From positions 203,501 to 267,500 of the forward strand of contig CAWZYM010000079.1 of the NCBI GenBank assembly GCA_963966185.1: a DNA stretch of 64,000 bases. The letters run 5' to 3'. The position numbers were made by a program, and so were the translations under genes. The notes beneath the pieces were generated by a model that saw nothing but the letters and a program-made list of their open reading frames with translations, did not search any database and was not told where the DNA came from. This DNA is from Rhabditoides inermis (taxonomy: Eukaryota; Nematoda; Chromadorea; Rhabditida; Rhabditidae). Positions 24,327 through 33,847 of this stretch are shown piece by piece; within the stretch, counting starts at the first letter, position 1, and each line of letters begins with the position of its first letter.

Positions 24327-27300
24327 TCAATCTGGCGAATCGTCCGGTTCTGATGTGTCGCGTGACTTTTGCTCTGGCGTCGATCCCAACTCTATCATGA
24401 CAGTGTGAGTATTTTCTCGCCTTGATATTATTTTTGGATCAAGTTCGAGAAACTTTTTTAATATGATCACATACTTTTGACAAAATAATTTTGCATTATT
24501 CATTCACCGCCGAAGTTCAGTGTTCAGTAGACTGATGTGAGCGAAGGAGGTCAAACTGCGCTAGAAACGACCACGGCGGTCTTTTCGATTCTTATCCGAG
24601 TTAATTCGATCAATGTCAGCGATGTGCGTTTGGGTGTTCACTACCCTCTGTTCGCACTTTAGTGCCAAACGCACATGGGTAGTGAACACCCAACGCAAAC
24701 AGAGGGTAGTGAACTGAAGTGCGAACATATAGTAGTGAACTTTCTTCATTAATCTGAAAAAACTTTTTTCAAGAAAATTATACTATTCATTAAAGGAACA
24801 GTGGCGACTTAATTTTGACTCGGAGTACTATTAAAAATTGCAGTAACCTAACACATTTGCAATTTTTTGCGAAAGAACGACGATTCTTTATTATTTTCGA
24901 TTCTTTATTATCCACTGGCCACATATGCAGACGAAAATTTGAATTACTCGCCAACGCTTCACTGCAAAAACTGGGTTCGGTGACATAAGCGCAAATGAAC
25001 GACGCCCTTTCACTTGATTCATGGCTCAGTGCATGTGCGCTGCGTTGTGATAAGTCGCCACTGTTCCTTTAATTATCATTGCGTCTCTAGTGCTTTTTCA
25101 CTTTTTTCAGTTGTTGCTGAAACTCTGAGCGAAAAAATCAGACAAATTTAAAAAAAAAACGCAAAACCAACTCTTTTTAAGTTCTAATGTCTATTTTATA
25201 AAGTCATTTCCAATTCTCTTCGTTTTGATCAATCACCAACCAGCAAATTGAAATCCAACAATTTGCGCGCGAGCAATGGCCAGATCATCGATTACATCGA
25301 TTACTGTCTCTTCGGCACACTCCAAATTGCGCGTGAATAAACAGCGTCGAATGGAGAAAGGCTATATGAACAGGAGTAATGACGGGAAATTTATGTTACA
25401 AGATTCTGGTGCCCTAGTCGATTCAAATAATCCCAATATTGATTTTGACAACCACACCCGCTCCTCAGATACTGTTCTACACAGTGTACTACACACAAAT
25501 TTTCTACACGGCGAGATTGGAATAGCTATAGCACTGAGTGCAACACGGCTATAAAACGGGTTCAATTGCTTTTTTCACAAAGTTATTGAGAACTTTGAGA
25601 CTGGCAAATAATGAGACTAAAATGCAAAACTGTCTATGGTAGATATGTATTTAACAGCTTATGATGCAAAATCGTTCCTGAAATTCTGTGAATGAATTGT
25701 AAAACAGTTCAAAAATGAAACGAACTATTAATTTCCAAGTGTTCTGTCTTGTGTTCTGCAAAATAGGCCCATGGACAGCCCATGGACAATTTTGCAGACG
25801 TGCAGCGAGAAGATATCTGCAGAATCGGCCCATTGCCCATTTTACAGACAAAGCGCAGAGCGGGCAGAACCAGCTGCAGAATCGGCTCATGGCCGATATA
25901 AATTATCAGATTTTGAACCGTGACCATGCGACAGTATTGGTAATGTTGACAATCTACCCACGCTTCCATTTGCTCGCTTTCCCAAGAGCAAGAGGGTGTG
26001 GTGGGGGATCTATTGTAAGTATTTTGGAGCCGCTACACACCCTTGACACGTTACACCGTGTCAAAAATCGATCAAATTTTCTACACTGGTCTAGGGATGT
26101 GTAGTTTTTTCTACACCGCCGTGTAGAGCTGTGTAGAAAACTCGCTGTGTAGTACACGCTTTACCTGTAATAGGTATTTTTTTGGAAATTTCAGCGTTCG
26201 GGTACATAATACATAAACACATAATACATTAACAGTACAAACAGAAGGTAATAAAATTTCTGCATTTTTTTCATCATCTGCCTTTTTTATAACTTGGCAC
26301 GACTCTTTTTCTACGTATAGTCGAATTGGATCCTATATGCCATCCGTGACATTTCACATGTTGTGCAGTTTCGTGCAACACAACGTGTATGACTTCAAAT
26401 ATCCAAAACGCTTTGTGAGAGGGGATCGAACCCGTGGGCAGATCGCAACGATTGCGCGCTGGCGGCGCGCTCTACCACTGCGCCAATGAAGTTCATACAC
26501 AGAGGTCATTGATTTTCGCATATATGTTTGCTCGTCATATCTTATCATTGTACACTGAAGAGGCCAGTGGAGCTAGATGGGCTCTCTCTTCGATCTCCTA
26601 ACCACTGCCTCTATGGCGCAGTGGTAGTGCGCGCCGCAAGAGCACAATCGCCGCGACCTGTCCACGGGTTCGATTCCTACTTATGGAAGCGTTTTGGATG
26701 TTTGATAACATGCATGTTGTGTTGCACAAAACTGCACAACATGTGAATTGTCACGGATGGCATATAGGATCCAATCCGACTATAACCACCCGAAGACTAC
26801 TGAAATACAACTGATTTGATTTTTTTTCATTCCAGCGAGGACTGGTATGAGCTCGTGAGAATGCGAGCCGGCAGCTACTCTCGAAGGGACTGCAACCTAC
26901 CGGTGAACTGGAGTTTTCTTGCGTGAGTTACTTTTTAACTTATTATAAATTATCAGCTTGATTGCTTGATCCGTACTGTACTCGCTTGAGAGGCCCATCC
27001 CTACACGGGGCAAATAAGCAGTTATGGCGAGGCTAATCTCCTTCCCGACTGAAGAACTTATGAGCGACGGAGACTGTATCATTCCCTCCAGTCACGTTGA
27101 TCGCCTACTTTTGCACCCATCTTGTCGCTTGACGCACTCTCATACCGAACTGTTTAGCAAATTTAGCATCAAACAACGATCAATCAGATGTTGTTCTAAG
27201 CCCCCACTAATACATGTTCTTATCCCATTGTCAGGCTGCCAAATATCGGCAATGCGTGCTACCTGAACACCGTGTACCAGCTGCTTGCTGCTGCCGCTCC

Positions 27301-28522
27301 CTTCTCTTCCCGTCTCACTTCAGCCGTCGTCTCCTTCCACTCCACGCCTCTGCCCAGCGATCCAAAAATCCTCATAAAGTACGTTACTTTAAACACTTCA
27401 AAAACTGCCGCTTGGGCGCAGTCCGATCTTGAATTTCGAAAGGCATTTTGATTATGTATCGACAATACGTAGAGTTGTTACAGGCGTTTGGCTTCCATTC
27501 TGCACGCTCTTTCGACGAGGCGTGAATGCTCTGTGAAGAAGCTGATTGCTATGCGGCAGTCGCTTGGACGGCATATCTACCAGTACAGAAACTTGGGACA
27601 GGAAGTGAGTGGACCAGACCTGCATGTGAAAGCGGGAAAGAAAAGAGAAAAGGGGAGTTGACAGGTCAAATAAAGATATGATGAGTGGGTATAAGGGTAG
27701 AAATAGGGAGGGGCAGGGGCACAGGAGTATGGATTAAGGGTGGCTGAAGAAACGATGGGTGGGTAAAAAGAGAGAATAAAGAATAGGGGGAACGAGAGAA
27801 GGTAGAGATGGCTGGATGAAGGGTGAACGATAATTGTTGATAAAGTTTAACTTGTTGTAGGATTCTCACCAGCTTCTGCTTCACCTTCTGACCCATGTCG
27901 GCGAACATTCTGGATCGCTCGACCCGACGGAGATGTTCCTGATTGAAGGGATAACCAAGTGGGTTTTAGAGTGGTCGTACTCATGTACTTTCGCCAGGCT
28001 TTTTCATCAATCGCATCGTTTATAACGCCCAGGTAGCAAATTTCTCTCGCGATTTCGCGATTGAAACAAGTTGGAAAACGCCATTCAAAAGCATAGTTAC
28101 TGCCGCTGTTGCATTGTTACCTGGTATAGAAATTCGTATTTTATCTCTTGTTCTGACGATTTTAGTCAGAAAGTGTCTCGGTGCTATTCTGCAGCAGGAG
28201 CAGTCGTCGTCTGCAGTCGGTTTGTGCAGGTGTGTCCTGGTGTGTGGGGTAATGCTGCTCCACAACAAGATTGTCTATAACCCAGAACTCTCTGTCTAGA
28301 TGCGGAGCCGGTTGTTCGTTGGTCATCCAGACTTCGTGGCACAAGGTTCCGGAGTACGTCTTATTTGTATCATTTCAGTTCTATTCACGTTTTTACATAT
28401 CTTAATCTTTCAGTATTCTTTTTATTTCCATCGAACGGCCCGAGACGATGAAGAAGGTGGAACTGAAAATTCCCAAAGTTTGTGATTGTTTATTTAACTT
28501 TCAAGATATATTACATTGGAAA
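24327..28522 (+). CDS. USP-type (peptidase C19) deubiquitinase-like region, eight exons
   Basis: Exons 24327-24404, 26836-26922, 27235-27378, 27484-27604, 27861-27958, 28170-28229, 28300-28353 and 28414-28522 join without a stop into about 250 residues. All splice phases agree and donors are GTGAGT/GTACGT-like. Exon 3 has the Cys box LPNIGNACYLNTVYQ (canonical GNxCYxN with the nucleophile Cys). Exons 4-5 give GQEDSHQLLLHLL, the usual Q(D/E)xxE/Q segment after the Cys box. FLIEGITK then leads to a finger, KCLGAILQQ...GLCRCGAGC, with several Cys suited to zinc. KVPDILFISIERP matches the P-x-x-L-hydrophobic-R segment of the USP core. Known USPs remove ubiquitin from proteins; the substrate here is unknown. 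The true start codon is not identified. If the last donor is not used, the frame stops at 28,583-28,585. The gene continues into a linker and an OTU motif on the same strand. Confidence 0.78.
24624..24727. repeat. Nested inverted repeat
   Basis: GTGCGTTTGG (24,624-24,633) pairs with CCAAACGCAC (24,665-24,674). GGGTGTTCACTACCC (24,632-24,646) pairs with GGGTAGTGAACACCC (24,677-24,691). GTTCACTACCCTCTG is also matched by CAGAGGGTAGTGAAC at 24,700-24,714, and GTTCGCAC by GTGCGAAC at 24,719-24,726. Alternative foldbacks compete for the same left arm. It may be a small foldback element remnant. Confidence 0.8.
25740..25905. repeat. Short degenerate duplication
   Basis: TGCAGAATCGGCCCATTGCCC (about 25,818) recurs as TGCAGAATCGGCTCATGGCC (about 25,881). 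A CCCATGGACA duplication lies at about 25,768-25,790. Local tandem duplication of an intronic sequence; no function inferred. Confidence 0.55.
26316..26491 (-). mobile_element. tRNA-derived SINE-like element, copy 1
   Basis: Read on the minus strand it begins with a tRNA-like head: box A GGCGCAGTGGTAGAGCGCG and box B GGGTTCGATCCC. A ~100-bp body follows (AAGCGTTTTGGAT, then GTTGTGTTGCAC, ACTGCACAACATGTGAA, GTCACGGATGGCATATAGG) and ends at CCAATTCGACTATA. The acceptor arms do not pair, so it is not a functional tRNA. It is nearly identical in plan to the + strand copy at 26,608-26,784. Confidence 0.72.
26608..26784 (+). mobile_element. tRNA-derived SINE-like element, copy 2
   Basis: Same element as copy 1 but on the + strand. 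Box A is TGGCGCAGTGGTAG at 26,614 and box B GGGTTCGATTCC at about 26,662. The body starts AAGCGTTTTGGATGTTTG and ends CCAATCCGACTATA. Inside the body CATGTTGTG (26,713-26,721) pairs with CACAACATG (26,735-26,743), a 9-bp stem also largely present in copy 1. The two copies lie head to head about 116 bp apart. Confidence 0.72.
28170..28353 (+). other. Cys-rich finger exons of the USP-like region
   Basis: Exons 28170-28229 and 28300-28353 are joined across a 70-bp intron in phase 2, giving a Cys pair separated by ~19 residues and then CRCGAGC. Many USPs coordinate zinc with two CxxC knuckles. Here the pairs are K-C and C-R-C/C, so coordination is plausible but not canonical. Confidence 0.5.
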
Positions 28523-28624
28523 GTGAGCGGTTCGAAAAAAAATGTTAGTTGTGTACAATGCAAATGTTCACAGGTTGACTCTTAATCATTGGTTAGAGTG
28601 ATTTCTGTTAATAGCATTGCGTGA

Positions 28625-29218
28625 ATAAGTATTTATTCACCGGATTGTGACAAGAACTGGGTTGAGGTTCTCTCGCTGCCGCTATCGTCGCACTCGTCTC
28701 CTAATCAGGGTGCTCTCCCCTCCACCACCTCTCCCCTCAGCCAGCCTGGCGGCGGGGCCTACTACCAGTCGGTGCGCCTCATTTCTCGCTCTAACCAAGC
28801 TCTCGTCTTCCTGAAATGTGCAAGTGTATTCAGGACGACTCGGTCACGTATCCAGACTCGGACGAATCGGACACGAGCTACAAACCAGGCCGAGCTGCTA
28901 CGAGGAAACGAAGGAGAAATGCCTCGGCCATGAGGAGGAAGCTGCTCGGTCGAGAGGCGAAGCGGAAGTATCGCCACTCGGAGGAGGCAGATGAGTCTGT
29001 GGGAGGTGGAGGGGGGAGGATGCGAATGAGAAAGAGAGGGAGGAGCAAGATGACTCGGGAGAGGCGAAGCAGAATGAAGGCGAGAGCGTGGCGGACGGAG
29101 GAGTGGGAGCATCCGATGAGTCGATGGACTGTTTCGAGTCGAGCTGGAATGGGATGGGCGGCGGCTCGTCCAGTGACAGCAGCTCGCAGGGCCCCTCTAC
29201 ATCTCACGACACGGACGA
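28625..29218 (+). CDS. C-terminal USP segment plus basic/acidic linker, frame broken twice
   Basis: Three frames must be combined. From about 28,625 the frame gives GGGAYYQSVRLISRSNQALVF, which sits where USPs have the GHY His box, then FLK at 28,816. The following frame reads CKCIQDDSVTYPDSDESD, a basic KPGRAATRKRRR...RRKLLGREAKRKYR segment that looks like a nuclear-localisation signal, and SEEADESVGGGG. At the G6 run 29,011-29,016 it must move again to read EDANEKEREEQDDSGE and a Ser/Gly/Asp-rich tail ending DTDE, with a consensus donor at 29,219. Each shift is repaired by one extra base in a homopolymer (A at 28,814-28,816; G at 29,011-29,016). Assembly undercalls, a decaying gene, or unrecognised introns are all possible. 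The start of this exon is not settled. Confidence 0.5.
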
Positions 29219-29294
29219 GTGAGTACGCATCTAAATCTTCAGTAATTTTACGTATCATTTGTTAATCAAAAAATACGTTCGTTCTTGTTATCAG

Positions 29295-29574
29295 GACATT
29301 GGCGAGCGCCGCGGGAGATTGCTCTGAGCCTGTGGAGCAGGACGAGATGGAAGAAGACGACATCCAGGTGGGGGGAGCAGTGGGGGACAGTGACTGCGAC
29401 GTGTGTATGCTGTATGCAGTGTGTGAGACACACAGTGAACCGGCAGCCCTTCCTCGTCACTCCTCTGCCCCTCCCTCTCAAGCAAGCAATGGCAGCAGTT
29501 TTCGGTATCGGAACAAAGCACATGTGGGTTTTCACCTAGAATTTGCTCTTTTTTATCAATCAGTCTCTCTCATC

Positions 29575-29633
<59 letters not shown>

Positions 29634-30480
29634 AGATCGTTAAATTTCACGATTTTTTTTGAAGCTGTAAATAAATGGAATTTCAAATGTGAACTTTCAA
29701 ATCGTTGTCATTTGAGATTTGCGAAATATTGTACCTTAATAAATTGCTATTCTATCATTTGCAACGCGATTTGCGTAGTTTTCAGTACGCATTCGGATGA
29801 ATCTCGCTTTTCAGACACACGCTTCCAGTTGTCTCTGCAAAGTGGTTGGATAGCTCGAAGGGAAGGCCTCTCGGAGTGGTCAACATCTCTGTGAAGGAGA
29901 ACGACAACTCATGCCTCTTCAAGTGAGTACACACCTCTGTTTACGTGAAACACTAATAATATTACTTTTTTCATCGATCAGACTTCTGTTTGAGTAACTA
30001 TGGGTGCTTGACTATTAATATCGTTAGCATGTCTATTGCAGGTCGTTGTCCGTACTTCTCACCGGCTCCGAGTCCGGTCATCTCAAGCTGAGGGAGCACG
30101 TGAGTTTTGTCGTTTATTTTCAGATCAATTGATGATTTGTCTAATAAGTAATGAATGAAATAATTCCAACAGTTACTGTAAAATTTGTAAAATGTTACTG
30201 TAAAATATCAATAATGAAGTACTAACTTCAATGACATTATCATAATATTGTGCTGATTGTGCTCTCTTGATCTCTGAACAATTCATGATTTATTAGAATT
30301 GTAATGTTTTTTGTCAAATTCGTTCAAGAACTCTTCTATTCATTATTTGTAATATTGTAGCATATTCTCTTTTACGATTGTATATCAATATCAGATTGTG
30401 GGAATATTGATCGCTAATGCGAATTCCGGCTACTATTCCAAGCACTTCCCGAGTGATGTCGACCCGGAACAGTATCTCTA
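29295..30480 (+). CDS. OTU-type cysteine protease-like region, four exons, 3' end missing
   Basis: Exon 29295-(29371 or about 29,420) continues the acidic linker (PVEQDEMEEDDIQ); its donor is ambiguous. Exon 29815-29922 reads RPLGVVNISVKENDNSCLF, exon 30042-30099 KSLSVLLTGSESGHLKLREH, and exon 30395-30480 IVGILIANANSGYYSKHFPS followed by DVDPEQYL. The D-N-S-C-L-F block with following (S/A)LS..LTGS....LR is the N-terminal catalytic motif of OTU deubiquitinases, with Asp and nucleophile Cys present. Phases agree across the last three exons (2, 0, 2). The OTU catalytic His lies near the domain's C-terminus and is not in the window: after 30,480 I find no further exon. The flanking satellite begins 3.2 kb downstream. 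It lies on the same strand as the USP-like exons and 0.8 kb after their last clear exon, so it may be one protein. Confidence 0.7.
29578..29634. repeat. (CT)n microsatellite
   Basis: Nearly pure CT run of about 50 bp inside the intron upstream of the OTU Cys exon. Confidence 0.95.
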
Positions 30481-31380
30481 GTGAGTGAGCGAGATAGCCA
30501 ATACTCTTTCGACTATTCTCGTTTTCACTCTTTGAGTGTTCAGCGATCTCTCGCAACCTGGCACAATGGGCCGGTCCTAACATCGCGTTGCGACTGCAAT
30601 AAATCTTGCAAATACAAGAATTCTTGTAATGTAACGTTGTAATCGCAAGAATTCTTGCATTGCAACTTGACATGTCAAGATTTCTTGCAAATGCAACGGA
30701 TTGCATGCACCTCAAACTTGGGTAACTGAACCGAGTCCAGATCACGTACGCGCGTGTGCGCACGTCTAACATAATATCGCGCAGCATGCGAGATCATACG
30801 GGTTTGCTATACTGATAAACGTATCGATAAATGAACCATGTTTCTCGATAGCCCTCATCCAAATGTATCAAGCAAAGTCATTGTTTTACCATCAGTTTCT
30901 TCCGTTCGCGATTCTTCCTAGAGTTGCAAGATGTCTTGCAATCGCAATGTTGCAATCGCAAGAATTCTTGCGAACGCAAGACTAGCGCTCCGGCGCGCTG
31001 TCGCGCGCCTACGCACTAGGTATACGAAAAAGAAAATAGAAGAATAGTTCGTCTTGCATGTTTGATAGTTAATTGCTCTTTAATGACTCTTGCGAAGTTA
31101 CATATACTCTGCGCCAGAGCGATAGTTTACGATCTACCTCGCTTGCAGTTCGAAATACGGTGCCATAACCGTCTGTCTCTCTTGTTTTGTGCGCTATTGC
31201 CAAGAGCTGACTCTCCGTCTTCCTCTGATCTACCCCACCGCGCGCAACTTTTTGCGAGCATAGAACTATACACGCAAGGGTTGTAGTTGAAGTGTTCAAG
31301 TTCTTTGTATTTTGTATATGTAGCTTAATTTTTTGTCTTTCTAACTATCTCTCCTACTTCTTTTTCACCTATTTTATGTT
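30481..31380. other. Unique region with palindromes downstream of the last OTU exon
   Basis: The donor GTGAGT at 30,481 opens an intron whose acceptor I cannot identify. The stretch holds clustered palindromes (30,613-30,972) and one GC-rich patch at 30,985-31,014 that resembles the right-hand satellite core. The minus-strand open frame 30,314-30,787 overlaps the OTU exon in antisense and has no recognised domain. Confidence 0.5.
30613..30972. repeat. Cluster of CAAGAATTCTTG-type palindromes
   Basis: Perfect palindromes TACAAGAATTCTTGTA (30,613-30,628), GCAAGAATTCTTGC (30,645-30,658), CTTGACATGTCAAG (30,666-30,679) and CGCAAGAATTCTTGCG (30,957-30,972). A near-palindrome TGCAAGATGTCTTGCA lies at 30,925. 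TGCAATCGCA is directly repeated at 30,937 and 30,951. Confidence 0.85.
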
Positions 31381-31442
31381 TCACAGATGTACACCGCCCC
31401 ATCTCTTTCTCCTCTACACTGTTCTGTCTACTTTCCATCCTA

Positions 31443-31472
31443 TCTCCCTCCTCCTCCCCCCCCCCCCCCCGC
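31443..31472. repeat. Poly-C tract
   Basis: A run of about 15-18 C residues within a pyrimidine-rich stretch; its length is likely to be assembly-sensitive. Confidence 0.85.
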
Positions 31473-31479
31473 CCCTCTC

Positions 31480-32500
<1,021 letters not shown>

Positions 32501-32560
32501 TTTTTTAAACAGAAAGTACTAATCTCTTATCTACTGTTTTCTTTCCTTTCTGTCTACTCT

Positions 32561-33669
32561 CTCACGTTCTGAAAATATAATTTGATCGCCTGTGCTTGCC
32601 AAATGACATGTAAGGTGAACTCGATTCTCACCTCACCTCACTTCCACTCGACACTGTACTGCATCGAAAAGCGGAATTTCAGGCTGAATATGTACAAGAG
32701 TACAGGTAATATACTCGAAACTTACTTTCAACTGAAAAAATATACAGTACACAGTTCTATATTACGTCTACAATGACTTCGAGAAAAGAAGCCGGCTGGC
32801 GCGCCCTAACACGTTGTGCGCACGTGTGAAGGAGTTTGAAACAGTTTGAGGTTGATTTCATCGTTGGAAAACACTATCTATTGATGTCTAGAAACAGTTT
32901 ACTTAACTTTCAACCTTCAACGTTTCGTTTTGTCAAAGTTATTCGTTGAAGATAGAAATTTTGTCTTTTTCCACTGACTCAATTCATTCTTGTTATATTT
33001 AGACATATTTCTATCAAAAAAAGACACAACTGAGTGGATATGGGTCAGTGATTGCGAATGCCAACTATTCGTTATCGATCCGTTGACCTGGCGGCTGGTA
33101 GCGAGCAATCCGGTGGGCGCGACCCCAGCAAGTAACGCGCGCTCAGAAAATGTCTAATACTGTATGAAGACAAAGTCCGATCGATCTGAAACTTTGACAG
33201 AAGGGCTTTTTTGCCCATAAAAGCTTAAGTTTACAAATTGGACCCTCTATCTCGTCTGTACGAAGAGTCGATCATATTCGCCATATTTGGTGACTTTTCA
33301 AAAAAGGAAACAAGTTTCTATAATCTATTATACGTAATCTTTCTTCGGTTCAATTTTTAAAGAAATCTAAGATCATGAATTTTGGGTGCATTTTGGGTAC
33401 ATTCGCTTATTTGGGCATGAAGATGAGGTCACAGGCAGCTGGTATCGCGGCTATCGATTTTTTCTAGGTCGATTCACCTACTTTCCAAATTTGGTTCTAA
33501 TTGAAGTATTTTGAAATTTTTCTCCATAGTTAAGAGATTAGGTGATAACTATGATTAGGAGATCGCTATTGACGAGATATTTGGAATTTTGCGTTCTCAG
33601 GTATTGAAGAAACTTTTTGGAAAGAATGAGTAGTTAGAGTAGACTTTGAAAAGAGATATCTCTCCGGAA
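32561..33669. other. Unique sequence before the right-hand satellite
   Basis: No supported gene. The open frame 32,582-32,776 contains HFHSTLYCIEKRNFRLNMYK before a GTAAT donor-like site but has no recognised domain. From about 33,170 sequence begins that leads into the C module: GATCGATCTGAAACTTTGAC, then an AT-rich 450 bp, then the GGACGGACAGACAGACA tract at 33,670. Confidence 0.5.
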
Positions 33670-33847
33670 GGACGGACAGACAGACACCATAGTAAATTTT
33701 AGTATGAAAGGGGGACTAGCGCGCTTCGCGCGCTAGAAATATAGTTATAAAATAAAGGAGAAAATTATCTATCGATTGATATATAGATTGACTTGATTTG
33801 TGCTCTGGAAGTGCTATTAGGAGCTGTGCTAGAAGTGCTGTTGTCAG
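33670..33847 (+). repeat. C module, partial copy 0 (3' part only)
   Basis: Begins at GACGGACAGACAGACACCAT and contains the perfect hairpin 33,716-33,736 (9-bp stem CTAGCGCGC, loop TTC). It ends with GTGCTCTGGAAGTGCTATTA and GGAGCTGTGCTAGAAGTGCT. The upstream ~800 bp of the module are replaced by unrelated sequence, so this is the left edge of the right-hand satellite domain. Confidence 0.85.

Larger units (their letters stand above)
24405..26835 (+). other. 2.4-kb intron with inverted repeats and two SINE-like copies
   Basis: Bounded by GT at 24,405 and a TTTCATTCCAG acceptor; the phases of the flanking exons match (phase 2). It contains a nested inverted repeat at 24,624-24,727, CTACAC/GTGTAG-rich patches near 25,478-25,520 and 26,032-26,157, and an inverted SINE pair at 26,316-26,784. 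I see no supported exon inside. Open frames at 25,276-25,554 and 25,715-26,104 lack recognisable features. Confidence 0.65.

Noticed and set aside
32582..32776. Possible exon with HFHSTLYCIEKRNFRLNMYK
   Set aside because: The available acceptor would create a stop after the phase-2 OTU donor, and no domain is recognisable.
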